From assembly GCA_008921705.1 (NCBI GenBank), contig VFFE01009205.1, forward strand, positions 4,357,821 to 4,421,820: a stretch of DNA of 64,000 nucleotides, given 5' to 3'. This stretch comes from Burhinus oedicnemus (Eukaryota > Chordata > Aves > Charadriiformes > Burhinidae). Shown here in pieces: positions 13,101-25,000 of this stretch. Under the pieces are notes generated by a model. That model was not told the origin of the DNA, made no database searches, and saw only the letters and a list, made by a program, of their open reading frames with translations. Within the stretch, counting starts at the first letter, position 1, and each line of letters begins with the position of its first letter. Position numbers and translations under genes: made by a program.

Positions 13101-13220
13101 CCTCCCCAACGGCCACCCCCATTCAAACCGCCTCCCCAAAGGCTGCCCCCGTTTTGAACTGCACCTCCAACGGCTGCCCCTGTTCAAACTGTCCCCCAAC
13201 AGCCACCCCCGTTTGAACTG
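13101..13220. repeat. GC-rich minisatellite, about 30 bp x 4
   Basis: Four head-to-tail units follow one another at 13101-13130, 13131-13161, 13162-13191 and 13192-13220. Each has the plan CC(T)CCCCAACGGC, then CACCCCC or TGCCCCC, then GTTCAAACTG. Units are 29-31 bp long and differ by several substitutions; the weakly matching bases after 13220 look like a decayed fifth unit. The tract is rich in C and CpG, unlike the surrounding AT-rich DNA. On the minus strand the units give a repetitive peptide frame within 13005-13199. That follows from a unit length near 30 and is not evidence of a gene. Confidence 0.85.
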
Positions 13221-13275
13221 TGGCCCTCACGGCAGTGGGTCAGCCAGCGCTGGCAGGGCAAACCAGGTGTGAAAG

Positions 13276-13307
13276 TAGTCCTGACTAAATCTAGTCCTGA
13301 CTAAATG
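13276..13307. repeat. 16-bp tandem duplication
   Basis: TAGTCCTGACTAAATC at 13276-13291 is followed at once by TAGTCCTGACTAAATG. The copies match at 15 of 16 positions, so the duplication is probably recent. It lies about 55 bp after the minisatellite and suggests replication slippage in the same unstable segment. Confidence 0.9.
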
Positions 13308-16300
13308 AGCGTGAGGTAGAAAGGCAGCAAAGTGTCATTAGACAGACCAGTCCAGGCCCAGCCTTCCTCTGTGTTTGCAGATGCTGCTAATTATGCCCCT
13401 GAGAACCACAAACTATGGCTCGCAAACTGAGAAATAACCACCTTTTTCTTTGTTCTCAAAGAGGAGTTTAAACAAGTTATTCTCAAGGCGTGTGACAAAC
13501 TGTTCTTTTAACTTGCCTGGTTTTATACTATTTGTTACAACTGTGTTATCACCTAGGTGTCACTGTGTGTTCCCTAAGCAGAAAGATGTTACTGATAATT
13601 CTGGATTTGATGAATGGAACATATTTGGCAGTTAATTTTTTTGGTTTGTTTGTTTTCCTGGAGATGAACAAGGTGTACAAAAATTCATTAAGAAGTTGGG
13701 ATTTCCAAATACTGCCATAAATAAGCAAGTCTGCAGAATATTCTTGAGTTTTGGTCATCAGAAAAGTACCCATAGTCTGATCAGTAGTATGATAATATTT
13801 GTTATCATTCACTCAAAAGCTTTAGAAGTAGCAAAACTTGGCACTTTTATTTATTTATTTTTTAACATTTGTTGCTAGCAACTAATAACTGGGATACGTT
13901 GCTTCTCTTTAATGACTGACCCGACCAAGATTCAAGTTTCCTCACCCATTACCTTTTCGGTGTGATTTTCTAAATGAGCATTCTCCTGAAATACTGTCCA
14001 TCCAAATCCTGTCCAGCTCCATGGACTGTTAATGTGCTGCTGGCTGGCATCAGTTCAGATATGGAGAGTGGTCTGCTAAAGGCACGACCAAGGTTCAACT
14101 CATTGTTCGCCTCTCCTTTGCATTTGCTTTGGAGAGGAAAAGAGAGATAATTAAGCAGAAAGAACATGGAGGGATTCTTATCCATGTGCCTTTGGATCCA
14201 AAGTTACCCTATGCAAGTTAGAGGGGAGGTTTTTACATCTTTCTATGTCAAAGAAAGCAGCACAGGCCTAGGTAGGACATTTACTAAACTAAAACTGGAA
14301 GATACTCCAGCAAAGAAAAGCAAGCTGCTAAATTCTTTCTGTTGAACTGAAATAACGTTTTTTCACTAATTACTTAATGCTAGGTCTCCAATATGATAGG
14401 GCCTATAGTTTTGTCTTTTAAATAGCCATTAACAGTAAAAAGATAAAATGGAAAAGTGACAGAGAATTAATGAACAGAGATTTTACATCTCATGGACCAC
14501 TGTTCAGACTTTTTAAATAAACTGAAATACTGCATAATTTATGATATAGGGTTAAAGTAATCTATTTCAAAAATTGAACAGAATTGACAGGTTAGTAGAA
14601 ATTTATTAGACTTGAACAGAATATGGCATCTTTGAAGAAATTTATATTAGGCTAAGTAAGGAATGTTATTGAATTAAAATTAATGAGCAGAGAAAATGTA
14701 CTCATCTGTACTGTTCCCAGTGATTGCAGGTAACCTGAGATGAAAGAAAAATAAATGGGTTTCTAGAAGTTCTAGTCATTTTTGCCTAGATTCATCTTAT
14801 TTTATTTCAGCCATCAAAAAAGATACACCTCTAATCTAAGGTAGTCATCCAGGCTCACTCTCTAGTCAGTGGAGAGAAATAGCTATCTCCAGAGAGCTAT
14901 TCATTCCATCTTAAGACGGATGAGATGAATTACCTTTTTCAGTGCCCATCTCTCTTCATTGACTACGGAGGAGTGTAGATGGCTAATTTAGACTAAGAAT
15001 GGGATTTATTTCCCCAGACCTTTGTTCTCCAAAGTCTAGATGTCTAGTGTAAGGACTGGACTACAACAATTCAAAGCTTTTTACTTTTTGTGAGTCTAGA
15101 AGGCAACCCAGTGAGAATTTCATGGTTAGCATCTCTACAGGTATCAATCCAGATCCATCAGCAGGGCTTATCTGGTAATTATATAGCTTCCTTTGTGGCT
15201 GCTATTCCAACCAGTGCACTGAAAGCACAGTCAAATCCCTTCCATTACACAGGCTGATGAGGTTCTTGTTGTTTTGAACCCATATATTCTTCTGGCCTCT
15301 CGTGTAGCCTGTACCTGCCATGCTTTCTGATTTGGGCTATGGAACTGGTGGCAGAAAGCACTTACTTGAAAGCAAAGAAGATGAAGAGGTCATGAGGCTA
15401 CTCCATCTGCTACCTCCTGTTTCCTCCCTCCCCCACAGTACAGGTGCAAATATTTTCATATAGGCTCTCTGTGCAAACTTCCGTATTTTTTGTATGTACC
15501 AAGAAAACGAAGATTTTAAGTGCTAATCACCAGCATTTATTTACCTTTACCAATAATTTTTTTTTACTTCCTATAGCAAGTTTCACTTCTCGTGATAAAT
15601 CAACACTTCATCTGTTAGTGCTAATTAGCTTGTGTCATGTTCTTCACAGTAATATCACTTAGGAAGCACTTTCTTTAGGGAGTCGAGTGAAATGCCACAT
15701 GTCAAAAGTTCAGATGAAGACCAGTAATCCAAAAATTGACATTCAGCCACTCTTTGATACCTTAATGTTTCTGCTTTAGCATCTGATTTCTAAAGATAGA
15801 GACTTAAAAACCCCAAACCTTCACCTTTAACTAAACTGGAATTTCTAAATATCAGTGCTTTAATGATGTTTAAAGAAAAATGACAGTGAAGTGTGAATAG
15901 ACTTTCTTAAATCTGGCATACTGTGCTGATGGGACAAACAGGACAACGCAAGAGCAAAACAAGACTGAAATAAATCAAGAGATTCTCTGTGTAGAATGAT
16001 TGAAGTCTCCCCCTTCCCCACCCTTTTCCTTTCCATGTGTAAGACTCGAATTCAATATCACACATTCAAGATACTAACAATTTTTTTAAAGAAAGGGACT
16101 TATTGGTAGGCAGAACGAGTACCCATCAGTGTAAGAAAGTATTATAGCTCTTATTTTGAAAAGATGTCCAACATTATACTTCAGGGCTTAAGCTGTTCTG
16201 TTAGCATTAGCAATTGGGGGACAGGCAGAGACAGCACATACTGTGGATGAACATTTTATCTGACCCAGTGTGGAAATTCTTTGTCTGCTTGGATTTCTGG

Positions 16301-18759
16301 ATTGTGCAAGTTGAAAATTGAAGTAGAGAGAGAACTGAGGTAGTGGGGAGGAAGAGGAGAAAGAAGGAAAAGAAATAACATATGAATTGAGTATAGAGTA
16401 TGGCACTTTGTAACAAAAGAAGAAGGGAACATAACAAGGTTGGCAGGAAGCTAAGTGATTCTTCACCTAGCCACATATGTCTACCACAGGCAAACTATCT
16501 TTCCATTATCATTTCCCCTCTCTTGTCCCACAAATCCCAGTTATAGTTTGGTTTCAACAAATATGCCAACTCTACAGTTATGATATGCCTGTGAGGAAAA
16601 CTGCCTCAGTAAGTGATGTCAGACCTCATACTCCTCGCATCTCATTTAGACTTAGTGATCTCAAAATTACATAGCAGCTGAATAGGAAAGCACTCTGCAG
16701 GGATAACTCGTTTGTGCTGTTGTCTTCTGGGGCTCCAACAAAAATTTTCTTTGCATTGCACTCTTCCAGAAAATCATCTCCGTATCATTCTCTGCTATTA
16801 GTTCCTATGCTGAACCATATAGTCCATGGCACTCGAGCAGACAACTAATATATCTGAGACTCTAAAGCAAAATTGCTGTTGCCAAAGCTAAATTCCTAGC
16901 TTTAAAATGGAAGTTATTCTTGCCTAAGTGAGTTTAACTGCCAACTAGTGCTGAGTTCTTGCTAAGTTACGGTTGTTCCCAAAGTGTCTTTGGAAGATAT
17001 CTGAGGAGAAATCTAGGGCCAGTGAAGCTGTCTTTCTCTTTATTCATCTAGATAGGGGTAGAAGGTTCCTTAATTTTGGAGCTTCTATTAGTATCTGAGT
17101 TAAATAACCCATGTAGACGAAGCAGCTTTGAGGTTGCTTTTTACCCCGCCTGTCAAAGTAAGGAGCTCTTCATTCTCCACACCAGCATTTTTAAACACAT
17201 TCACAGGTGACCCTATTTCCAGACTCTTGACCTTATTTCTGAGGTCTGTCATCAAGTCTTAATTCATTTTATAGTCCAAAATAGTCTTTAAAAAGCTTAA
17301 ATAAATATTGGTAAAAGCTTAACAAATTGTAAGTAAAAGCCACAATAATACAGCCCCAGTTTGGCTCTTGTTATGTGAATAGGAAATAAGATGATTAGAA
17401 ACTGTTGTCAGGAACAACAATCAGAAATAGCAAATGATTCATGGCTTTCCATGAGCAAAGACTGAAACGCAGCTTGATCCAAAACAGACCATTAGTTTTG
17501 GTTTTAGACATGAAATTATTTAAAATTAGTAAAAGATGTATTTATTTGTCTTATGTAGATGACAATCATATAGTAATATTCACTTACGTCATGCAGAGTA
17601 AGAAAATAATTCTGTATTACAGACAGGATTATATGGAAGTGCTGTGCTTTAAAATGGTATTTGCCTTGCACTAAACTTACATTCAGGAACAGGCTCCAGT
17701 TTCCATTGGATTCAGTCTCCTGGATTTTTAAAACTGTGTTTGTAAACTGAAGTTAGCTGCCTTTCCAGTGAAACGGGAATTCATTAGTGATATTCAAGCT
17801 AATATTTAAAGTTTTGGGTACAAACATTTCTTTTTCACTTGTATCCAGACACTCAGATTTTATAGTGCTTTTGTATGTAAATTCTCTGTGTTTTGTCTGC
17901 AATGCACTATTCTTTATTTATCATTGTATTGTGAGTTTATGATTTTAAGTGAAGTTCTTTGTTAGTCTGAGACTCAGGTTTCTCTGGCAGCTGTTGTTTC
18001 CCAGCTTATATCAGGTATCAACACTTCTGGTTGCAAAAGCCACTTCTGCAATAGAATTTCTATCAAGTTCATGACTTTACTGATAATTTGTATGACCCCA
18101 AGAGGCTTTATATCTCTGCTTTGGGAGCTACTGGAAACAAACACAAAAATATTTTCATCATTTTTTTGACAATAAAGACAATTATATACCACATAGCTCT
18201 GTTTTCATTATGCTGAGTTAAGAAAATATATCAAATCATTTAGATGATTGCATTCAGTTGTAGTGGTCAAGCCTAAGGGCTATCTAAATCATCTGAGGTC
18301 TTGCCTCTACATGGAAGTTGTAACATATCAACTGCAGTTATAACACTGGAAAACCTCCTTGGGCATATGGTTAATTTAATACAACACTTCCTTGAGTTAA
18401 TATAGTTTATACCTCTTTCCATATGGAGATTAAAATGCTTGGAATAGCATAATTGTATTTGTTTGGCGTTGTATGAGTAAAAATACCTGGCAAAATATCT
18501 CCTTCTGAATGATCTAATGAAACTACAAAGTAGTCCCAACTAAACTTTCTAGGATTTTCTTACATTAGCAAAGGCTGGATGTATTCAAATCACAGCAATT
18601 AGATATTGATAGCATTACAGAAATCACAATTATACTATCTTTAATGAGGTTCCTTCTTTATATTGTGCCTGGTATTCCTTCTACTTTAGCTCTGAAGTAG
18701 AGCACGAAGCCTCAAAGATGTTGAAAGGCATGAACCTGGCAGCAGTGAATGGAGTTCCT
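13308..18759. other. Unique DNA, no gene seen
   Basis: Nothing convincing was recognised in this 5.4 kb. Open frames cluster at 13450-13878 on both strands and at 16188-16476 on the minus strand. They overlap in different frames and carry no family motif. The minus frames at 16188-16476 come from a purine-rich plus strand (around 16320-16380) and read as leucine-, serine- and phenylalanine-rich low-complexity protein. Confidence 0.5.
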
Positions 18760-19060
18760 ATCAATGCCTGGAAAGTAGAGTGGTGATCAGGCGGGAGGAA
18801 GGCAGAGAAGTATTACCAAAGGAACAGAAAGGATGTGGATGTAAGCCACAGGTGAGAAATGTGAGCAAAATACCAAAAAAAGAACACCCCACAAAGGTGA
18901 GAATTTGAGCAGAATAAAGGTGAAGATAGGATGAACACCTGATGGAGTATGGTCTTCTGGGAGGGGTTGAGAAGCAAAAATAACAAGGCAAAGGAAAGGA
19001 GAAAGAGAAGCAGAAACAATAAAGGGAAGGTTGAAAAATAAAGCTAAGCAAAACCTCAAA
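18760..19060. repeat. Purine-rich (A/G) low-complexity block
   Basis: Over about 300 bp the plus strand is mostly A and G, with repeated AGGAAAGGAGAAAGAGAAG-like runs at 18980-19015. The complement is therefore pyrimidine-rich and gives three overlapping minus-strand open frames full of F, L, S and P. Base composition explains these frames better than a membrane protein does. No transposon boundary was seen. Confidence 0.55.
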
Positions 19061-22000
19061 ACCTCCAAAATGTGTAAAGCAGAAGCTGCTGCAGTATAGA
19101 AAAAAATTTTCCCGAGATGGATGGATACGTATTGTAAAGAAGAAAATAATTAAACTGAATGGGAGTGCAAAGATCAGAACTGAAGAGGGAAGACAGGCAA
19201 GTCAGAAAGGATAGACGTTGTAACAAAGTGGGGCTTTTAAAAAAAAGTTAGTATGCTTGGATGCTCCTGTGCAGACCTAATTTACTCTGTTATGGGAGGT
19301 CTGCGACCAGCTACATGCAAATCAACAGTGCAATACTTATTCAAAACAAACACTAACTTTCAAGGGTCAATTTCCTTCCTTTCTTTGCCATGCTTTTTGC
19401 TCCAAATTGCTATTGGTTTTGTGCTACTCAAAAGTCTTATGCTACTAGGAGCTCGATAGCTATTCAGTTCCAGTACGGGACATCAGTATTTGGGTTAGAG
19501 AAAGCCAGTTCCTGTCAGTCATGATATCTATTCTTGACAGCCTGGGATCTTCAACCAAGCTTTCATTGTAGCACGTGAAAGGTAAAGGCCAGGAAGAGAC
19601 CTACTGTTTACTGAAATCAGAAACTGTGCTGTTAGGTTAAGGTGATGGCATACCCAGTTACATCTATCTCCTTCATGTAAAACTTGCAGTTTTAGGCAAG
19701 TGGTAGTGCCATGGATTCTCAAATTCAATGTCATTTTAAAAGGTCACTATTTCTATTACTGAGCACTGAACATTCCATGGAATTTACATCATGTCTCTTC
19801 ATAATTTCAGTTGTCACTTTACATGGAAGTATTTCAGATTTAAATGACTGTCTATAGCTGTTTGAACCTTGCATGTTGCAGGACTGTACTTAGACCACAT
19901 TCTTATTCTCTTCTCAAAAAGCCTCATAAACCTGTTTAAAATAACTTATTAAAATGCTGGGCTGAGTATATTTGCATCTTTTTAATTGACATATTAGTCT
20001 ATAAGAATTTCATGTAGTTCTATGCGTTGTGAACGGAGTGGGTTTAATTTGGAATTAGAGTCCTGTGGTCTGCAAATTGCTTTCTTGAAATTTCTGGAGC
20101 TGTCAGGGTTTGTGGCCTCTTCGGGCTATGTCCATACTACTAAGTAAAGGAGGGACAAGAATTGACCAGTAGCCCTCAGTATAAATGCCCATGACTGGCT
20201 CATATCTGAATATCTTGGGACTCGTCCCCTGTATAGAAGAGCTCTTTTGGAAGGAGGTAGTTGAAGTGAACCAAAGCAAAGCCAATGCTGCCTAAGTGAT
20301 ATGGTGTGGATGGTTGGGCATCCACTCCCTCTTCCATTTGTGTACTTTTTTTTTACATTGCTTGCTCAACTTTCTAATTAAATGTTCTTGTGAATAATTT
20401 ATTACTGAGTTTTTACTATTACATCTATTATAAATAGAACAAAAATACGGTCAAATCAAAGCTGTAATTAAAGTTCACTTACTAGATCAATGATTGCCAT
20501 TAGTAACATCAGCAAATGGTTATAGTGGATAACTAATTTTGTTTTGATTATGTGGTTGAAGCTAAAAGATACTCCATCATTTTAATCCCCTCTTGATGAA
20601 CTTTAAGGAAGGACTCCCTGATATAATGTTTTACATCATGAGGGTGCTGACCTGGTGAAAATATCTGTAGATCATAAATTTCCACTGAATTATATTTTAT
20701 TCTTAGAACTTGAACTAAGGGATCAAAGCTTGGTGAATCCTCCAGAATGGAAAGGTTGTAAAGGCACTGTGGATCCTCCTAGGTCTCTCAAAGAAATTGG
20801 CCTGTAGACTGCTTCTGATGGCCAGCTCAAATGTTTCCCACAAAGGTAACAGAAAATTGTGGTTTGTCTTCATCCCTGGGAACAGAGGCCACTTGTTGAA
20901 AGGTGTATGGGTCTGAATACCTGTCTCAGAAGACTAAACATTGGAAGGACAGACAGTTTTGAAGGACACAATGTGGGGATTTGAGGAGACTGAGTTGTGG
21001 AAGGAAAATAAGAACTGTTACAGTTAAGATTTGAGGGACTGGGAGCCATTTAAAAAGTTGGCTTTAGGTGCATTCGTGAAAAAAAATCTATAGTCATAGA
21101 GATCTATGCAAACAGCATCATTTTAGTTCTGTCACTGGTTTTCCTTTATTTCTGATAAAAATCCAATAGTTTTGGAAGGCCTGTCTGTAGTAGAGATGTA
21201 TTATATTTTATCCATGGATTTTCTGAACTACATATCAACCGCTTTTGCTCCTAGAACATACCAGGTGAGAGAGCAGGCTATGCAACTTGGGCAGGCATCT
21301 CTTAAATTTTTGAAGGCTGACTTTTAGCATCCAAGAGTATGGTGCAAAAAGAATCTATACCCATCCACTGCATAGTGTCAGTGTGTTTTGCTGAAAACAA
21401 AATCCCATCATACTGAAAGGTCACAGATTGGGAGTGAAAGGGGAATGCAGTGAGAGAATGTTCAGTAGTTATCATTCATGACAAGAAGCTAATGCAATAA
21501 AATAACCAAGCCTTTCCTTTCTTCAGTAAGTTCATACATATTTACAAAAAAAGGATAATCTCAAGGCTATTTCCAGTTTCATATATTGTTTTGATTATTG
21601 TCAGTTATAATCCTTACAGTTTTATGAAGATACTTCATGCTGTGTCCCTTATCCCAAATCATCAATGCCACAATTACTATGAGTTAAGTAAGATTAAGAT
21701 TACATTATCTAATCGGTATCACATGCTAATTCCTTTGCTTTGTAATTTCATTTAATATGTTTTCATTCGGGGCAGATTTTTTAGAAAGAACTGGACCGGT
21801 AAGTTGTTTCTGTAGTTATAGCAAGTGTGGATATATGATATGTTAATTAGCGCTTTTATAAATGTTAGTGTATACAGTAGATCTGCTTTCTTTTGTCAGA
21901 AAAAACCCAGATGTGCCCAGAAGCTGCCTTCTGGATCACACTTCCTCAGTGTACCTCTGCCTTATTTTGGCCTTCACACCCCATCACAGTATGCTGAGAG

Positions 22001-25000
22001 TCCTGCCCAGAGGTTTTAAGCAAATGTCCTCAGACCACCATTCACTGGAGACAACCTACCATGAGCCCCACCATTCCTGGAATTATGTTTTTATGAGTAG
22101 TATTTATATAGCCTAAAGGTCTCAAACTCTGTTTCTTCTGACTGCATACCTCTGTAAGAAAATATACAACAGAATGGCTGAGATCTCAGCCACAACCTCT
22201 TCTCAATACCACTCCTTTTACTCTAACACAAACTCCAGAGGCTCAAAGGCACTGCCATGGAGAATCTTACACCTTTTGCAGGATATGAGGCAAAAACTAA
22301 GGAGCACATCTTCCTACCTGAGACATATAAAAAGCAAAAAACTAAAGTGACTTCTTTACTATTTTTAATTCATTAATTTATTTTCATCTCACAATTTATG
22401 ATAGATTTAATGTCATTACTTTCTCTCTGGGGACAGAGTTCAGGAAGGATAACCACAAAAATTAGTATAAATGGTATAAATCCATCCACTGATTTTTGTG
22501 TTGATTCATGCCTGTTAAGGATCAATGTCTTAAGTCTGCTTTCGCTCTCCCATCTACAATTATTTTAAATTATACTTTGTTACAACTTTGTCTTCCCATC
22601 CTTTTCCTCTTTCTCTGTTATGCATCCACAACAACTCCTTTGTTCCTCTCTGCAAAATACAAAGAGCAAAACTGTGTTCTCAAGCAGCTCATCCACAAAC
22701 CACCTCACTCTGACGTTATGACAATTTTCCATCTCATATGTTTGTTTATTTTCTCACTTGCAGGAATTTTTAATTTCTCAACCAGACACATTGGCACAAT
22801 TATTTTTACCTTATTTTATGCATCCTGCTGAGTATGTCTACAGGCTCACAGTTGAACGTCTGCTTCCTCAGCAGCTGATAATCTTCCAAGCTCTGTGGGA
22901 CTTGTTTACTAGTCTGTGCCAAAGGGGCACAATGTTCTTTGAGTGGCTCTAGTAGTGAGCTGTTACATTTTTTACCAAGATGAAAATCAATGGTAAGCAA
23001 AAGCAAAGCTGAATTTATTTTCACTTAACTAACTCCAAAAAGTGCATTTTCAAAGGAGGGTCCCATTTAATCAAGTCTGCTATAGTAAAGACATAAACTT
23101 CACAATTATTTGGGGTGGTTTTTTAACTAAAGCATAAACATCCTTTCAGAATCTGATCTAAGGAAATCAGAACGGGATTTTGTTTCTTTCTTATTATATC
23201 CAGGTTAAAATACTTGCAGATGATGTCAGATGTACAGCATCACTATATAAAACCACCATATAGTCTAGGTAAGTGCTTAATCATGCCAAATGTGTAGTTG
23301 CTCTATATCCAGTATGTGCTGTTGAATCAGAGCTTCACTTTTTTTTAAGCAACCACCTTCCCTATGACATAAATAAGATGAAATAAATAGGATTTTCCCC
23401 CCTGTGCTATATTGTGCATGCGAGACAGCATGTCCCACTGGACACCAGAACCTAATTTTATTTCATGCGCTTACGTGTCCCTTCTTGATTCAGCCTCTGG
23501 GTGTGCTGGACAAGTCATTTCACTTCTGCTTTTCCTGTGAAGCAGTAATAATAATGCTGATCTCTCCTGCAAATTGCTTTGATATTTAATGATAGAAACA
23601 AAATAGAGAAGACAGGAATTATCATAATAAGATAATAATCATTTAATTGTTCACACATCAGTGAAACTAAAATTAAAAGGTAGTGCAATAACCTTAAAAC
23701 AGGAGGAAAATTCAGCTTCTGAATACTACTCTGCTGTGCATTTGCTAAACAGTATACTGATGGTTCCCAACATTCATTTTTCAAGAAGAAACTATTACTT
23801 GCCACCTAGAGGTACAGCAATTATCAGCAACTTCACTGATAAGCAATAACTTACAATAGATAATTGAATTACTTACTTACTGTGAAAATTGAGCATTTGA
23901 TTTAATATATTTGGGTATTTTCAGCATGCTCAGATTTTCCTTTCCTATTCCAAGTGGAATAGCTATTAACTACTTCTGGTAAAATATCAACCAACTGGAT
24001 AAGCTCCATATGCAAAATTTAACACATCCAGATTTCAGTAAAAGGTAGAGCTGTAACAGCATCCCTCTGAGATGCATTCACTTATGGGGGCAAATGGAGA
24101 AATGACCTGCTTCAGCTTTATCACCTGAAAGTTCCCAGTCTTACAAGATTTTTCTAGAGTGTAGTTATTAGAGTCTTGCTAAACATAATCCTCAGAAAAT
24201 CGTTCTGCTTTTGGCATCATCCCTTTAAAGAGCTTGCATTGATTGAGATAGCAAGATTAAAAATTATGTGTGCTAAATAGCAGGAGTTGGCATCAGATTC
24301 TGCAGTTCTTGCTAATGTCATAACAGTTACAGTAGGACAGTCATACCGTGATACCAGGGTATGTTTTCACATTTGTTTTCCCCAAAATAAAAATAAACAG
24401 GCTCCTCACTCACATCCACCTATTCAATTTAGTGCCTTTGGTGAGTACAATTTCAGGAATAAGGTGTAAGTTAGCTATTCTATTGAAATGTATGAATTTT
24501 CTGATTGAAAGAAACATTTTATGTGTAGTTTTGAGTGTTGTTAATTGCCTTACTAGCCCGATGCTGAAATATGATTCAGTGGTCATGATTATAACAACTA
24601 CATCAGACATAGCTGCATGTTTATCTTGACAGTGTTATAGCACACAACAAATAGATACAGCTACCGAGGAAACAAATAGAATATTTTTTCTTATATTCTA
24701 ACCAATGTCTTCTATCCCAGTTGGAGTCCAGGAAAATAAAAAAAAATAAATATACTAAGTGAAATTGTGTGACCGCTTTTCTCCCAGGGCCCTCACAAGA
24801 ACAAAGGTGTGGATACCAGGGGGCAAACAGTCAGCCGTCATTTAACATACGCAATAAAATAAATGCACCAGGCTCAAGAAGGACAAAAAGAATAAAGGCT
24901 TGAGTAATAGGTCAAGTTTCAGATATCTTACTGAGGTAACTGTCAAATTTCCTCTGTCGTGTTATAGACTCACCAGATGAAACAAATTCTTATATAATGG

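Noticed and set aside
13005..13199. Arg/Trp/Gly-rich minus frame with repeated peptide units
   Set aside because: The repetition is imposed by the roughly 30-bp minisatellite, and the frame continues into the CR1 remnant.
18761..19068. Three overlapping minus-strand frames reading as a leucine- and phenylalanine-rich, membrane-like protein
   Set aside because: They are different frames over the same purine-rich plus strand. The hydrophobic composition follows from base composition, and no initiation or splice context supports a gene.
22508..22831. 107-codon plus frame with hydrophobic stretches
   Set aside because: No signal-peptide logic, domain or exon border; frames of this length are expected by chance in 64 kb of AT-rich DNA.
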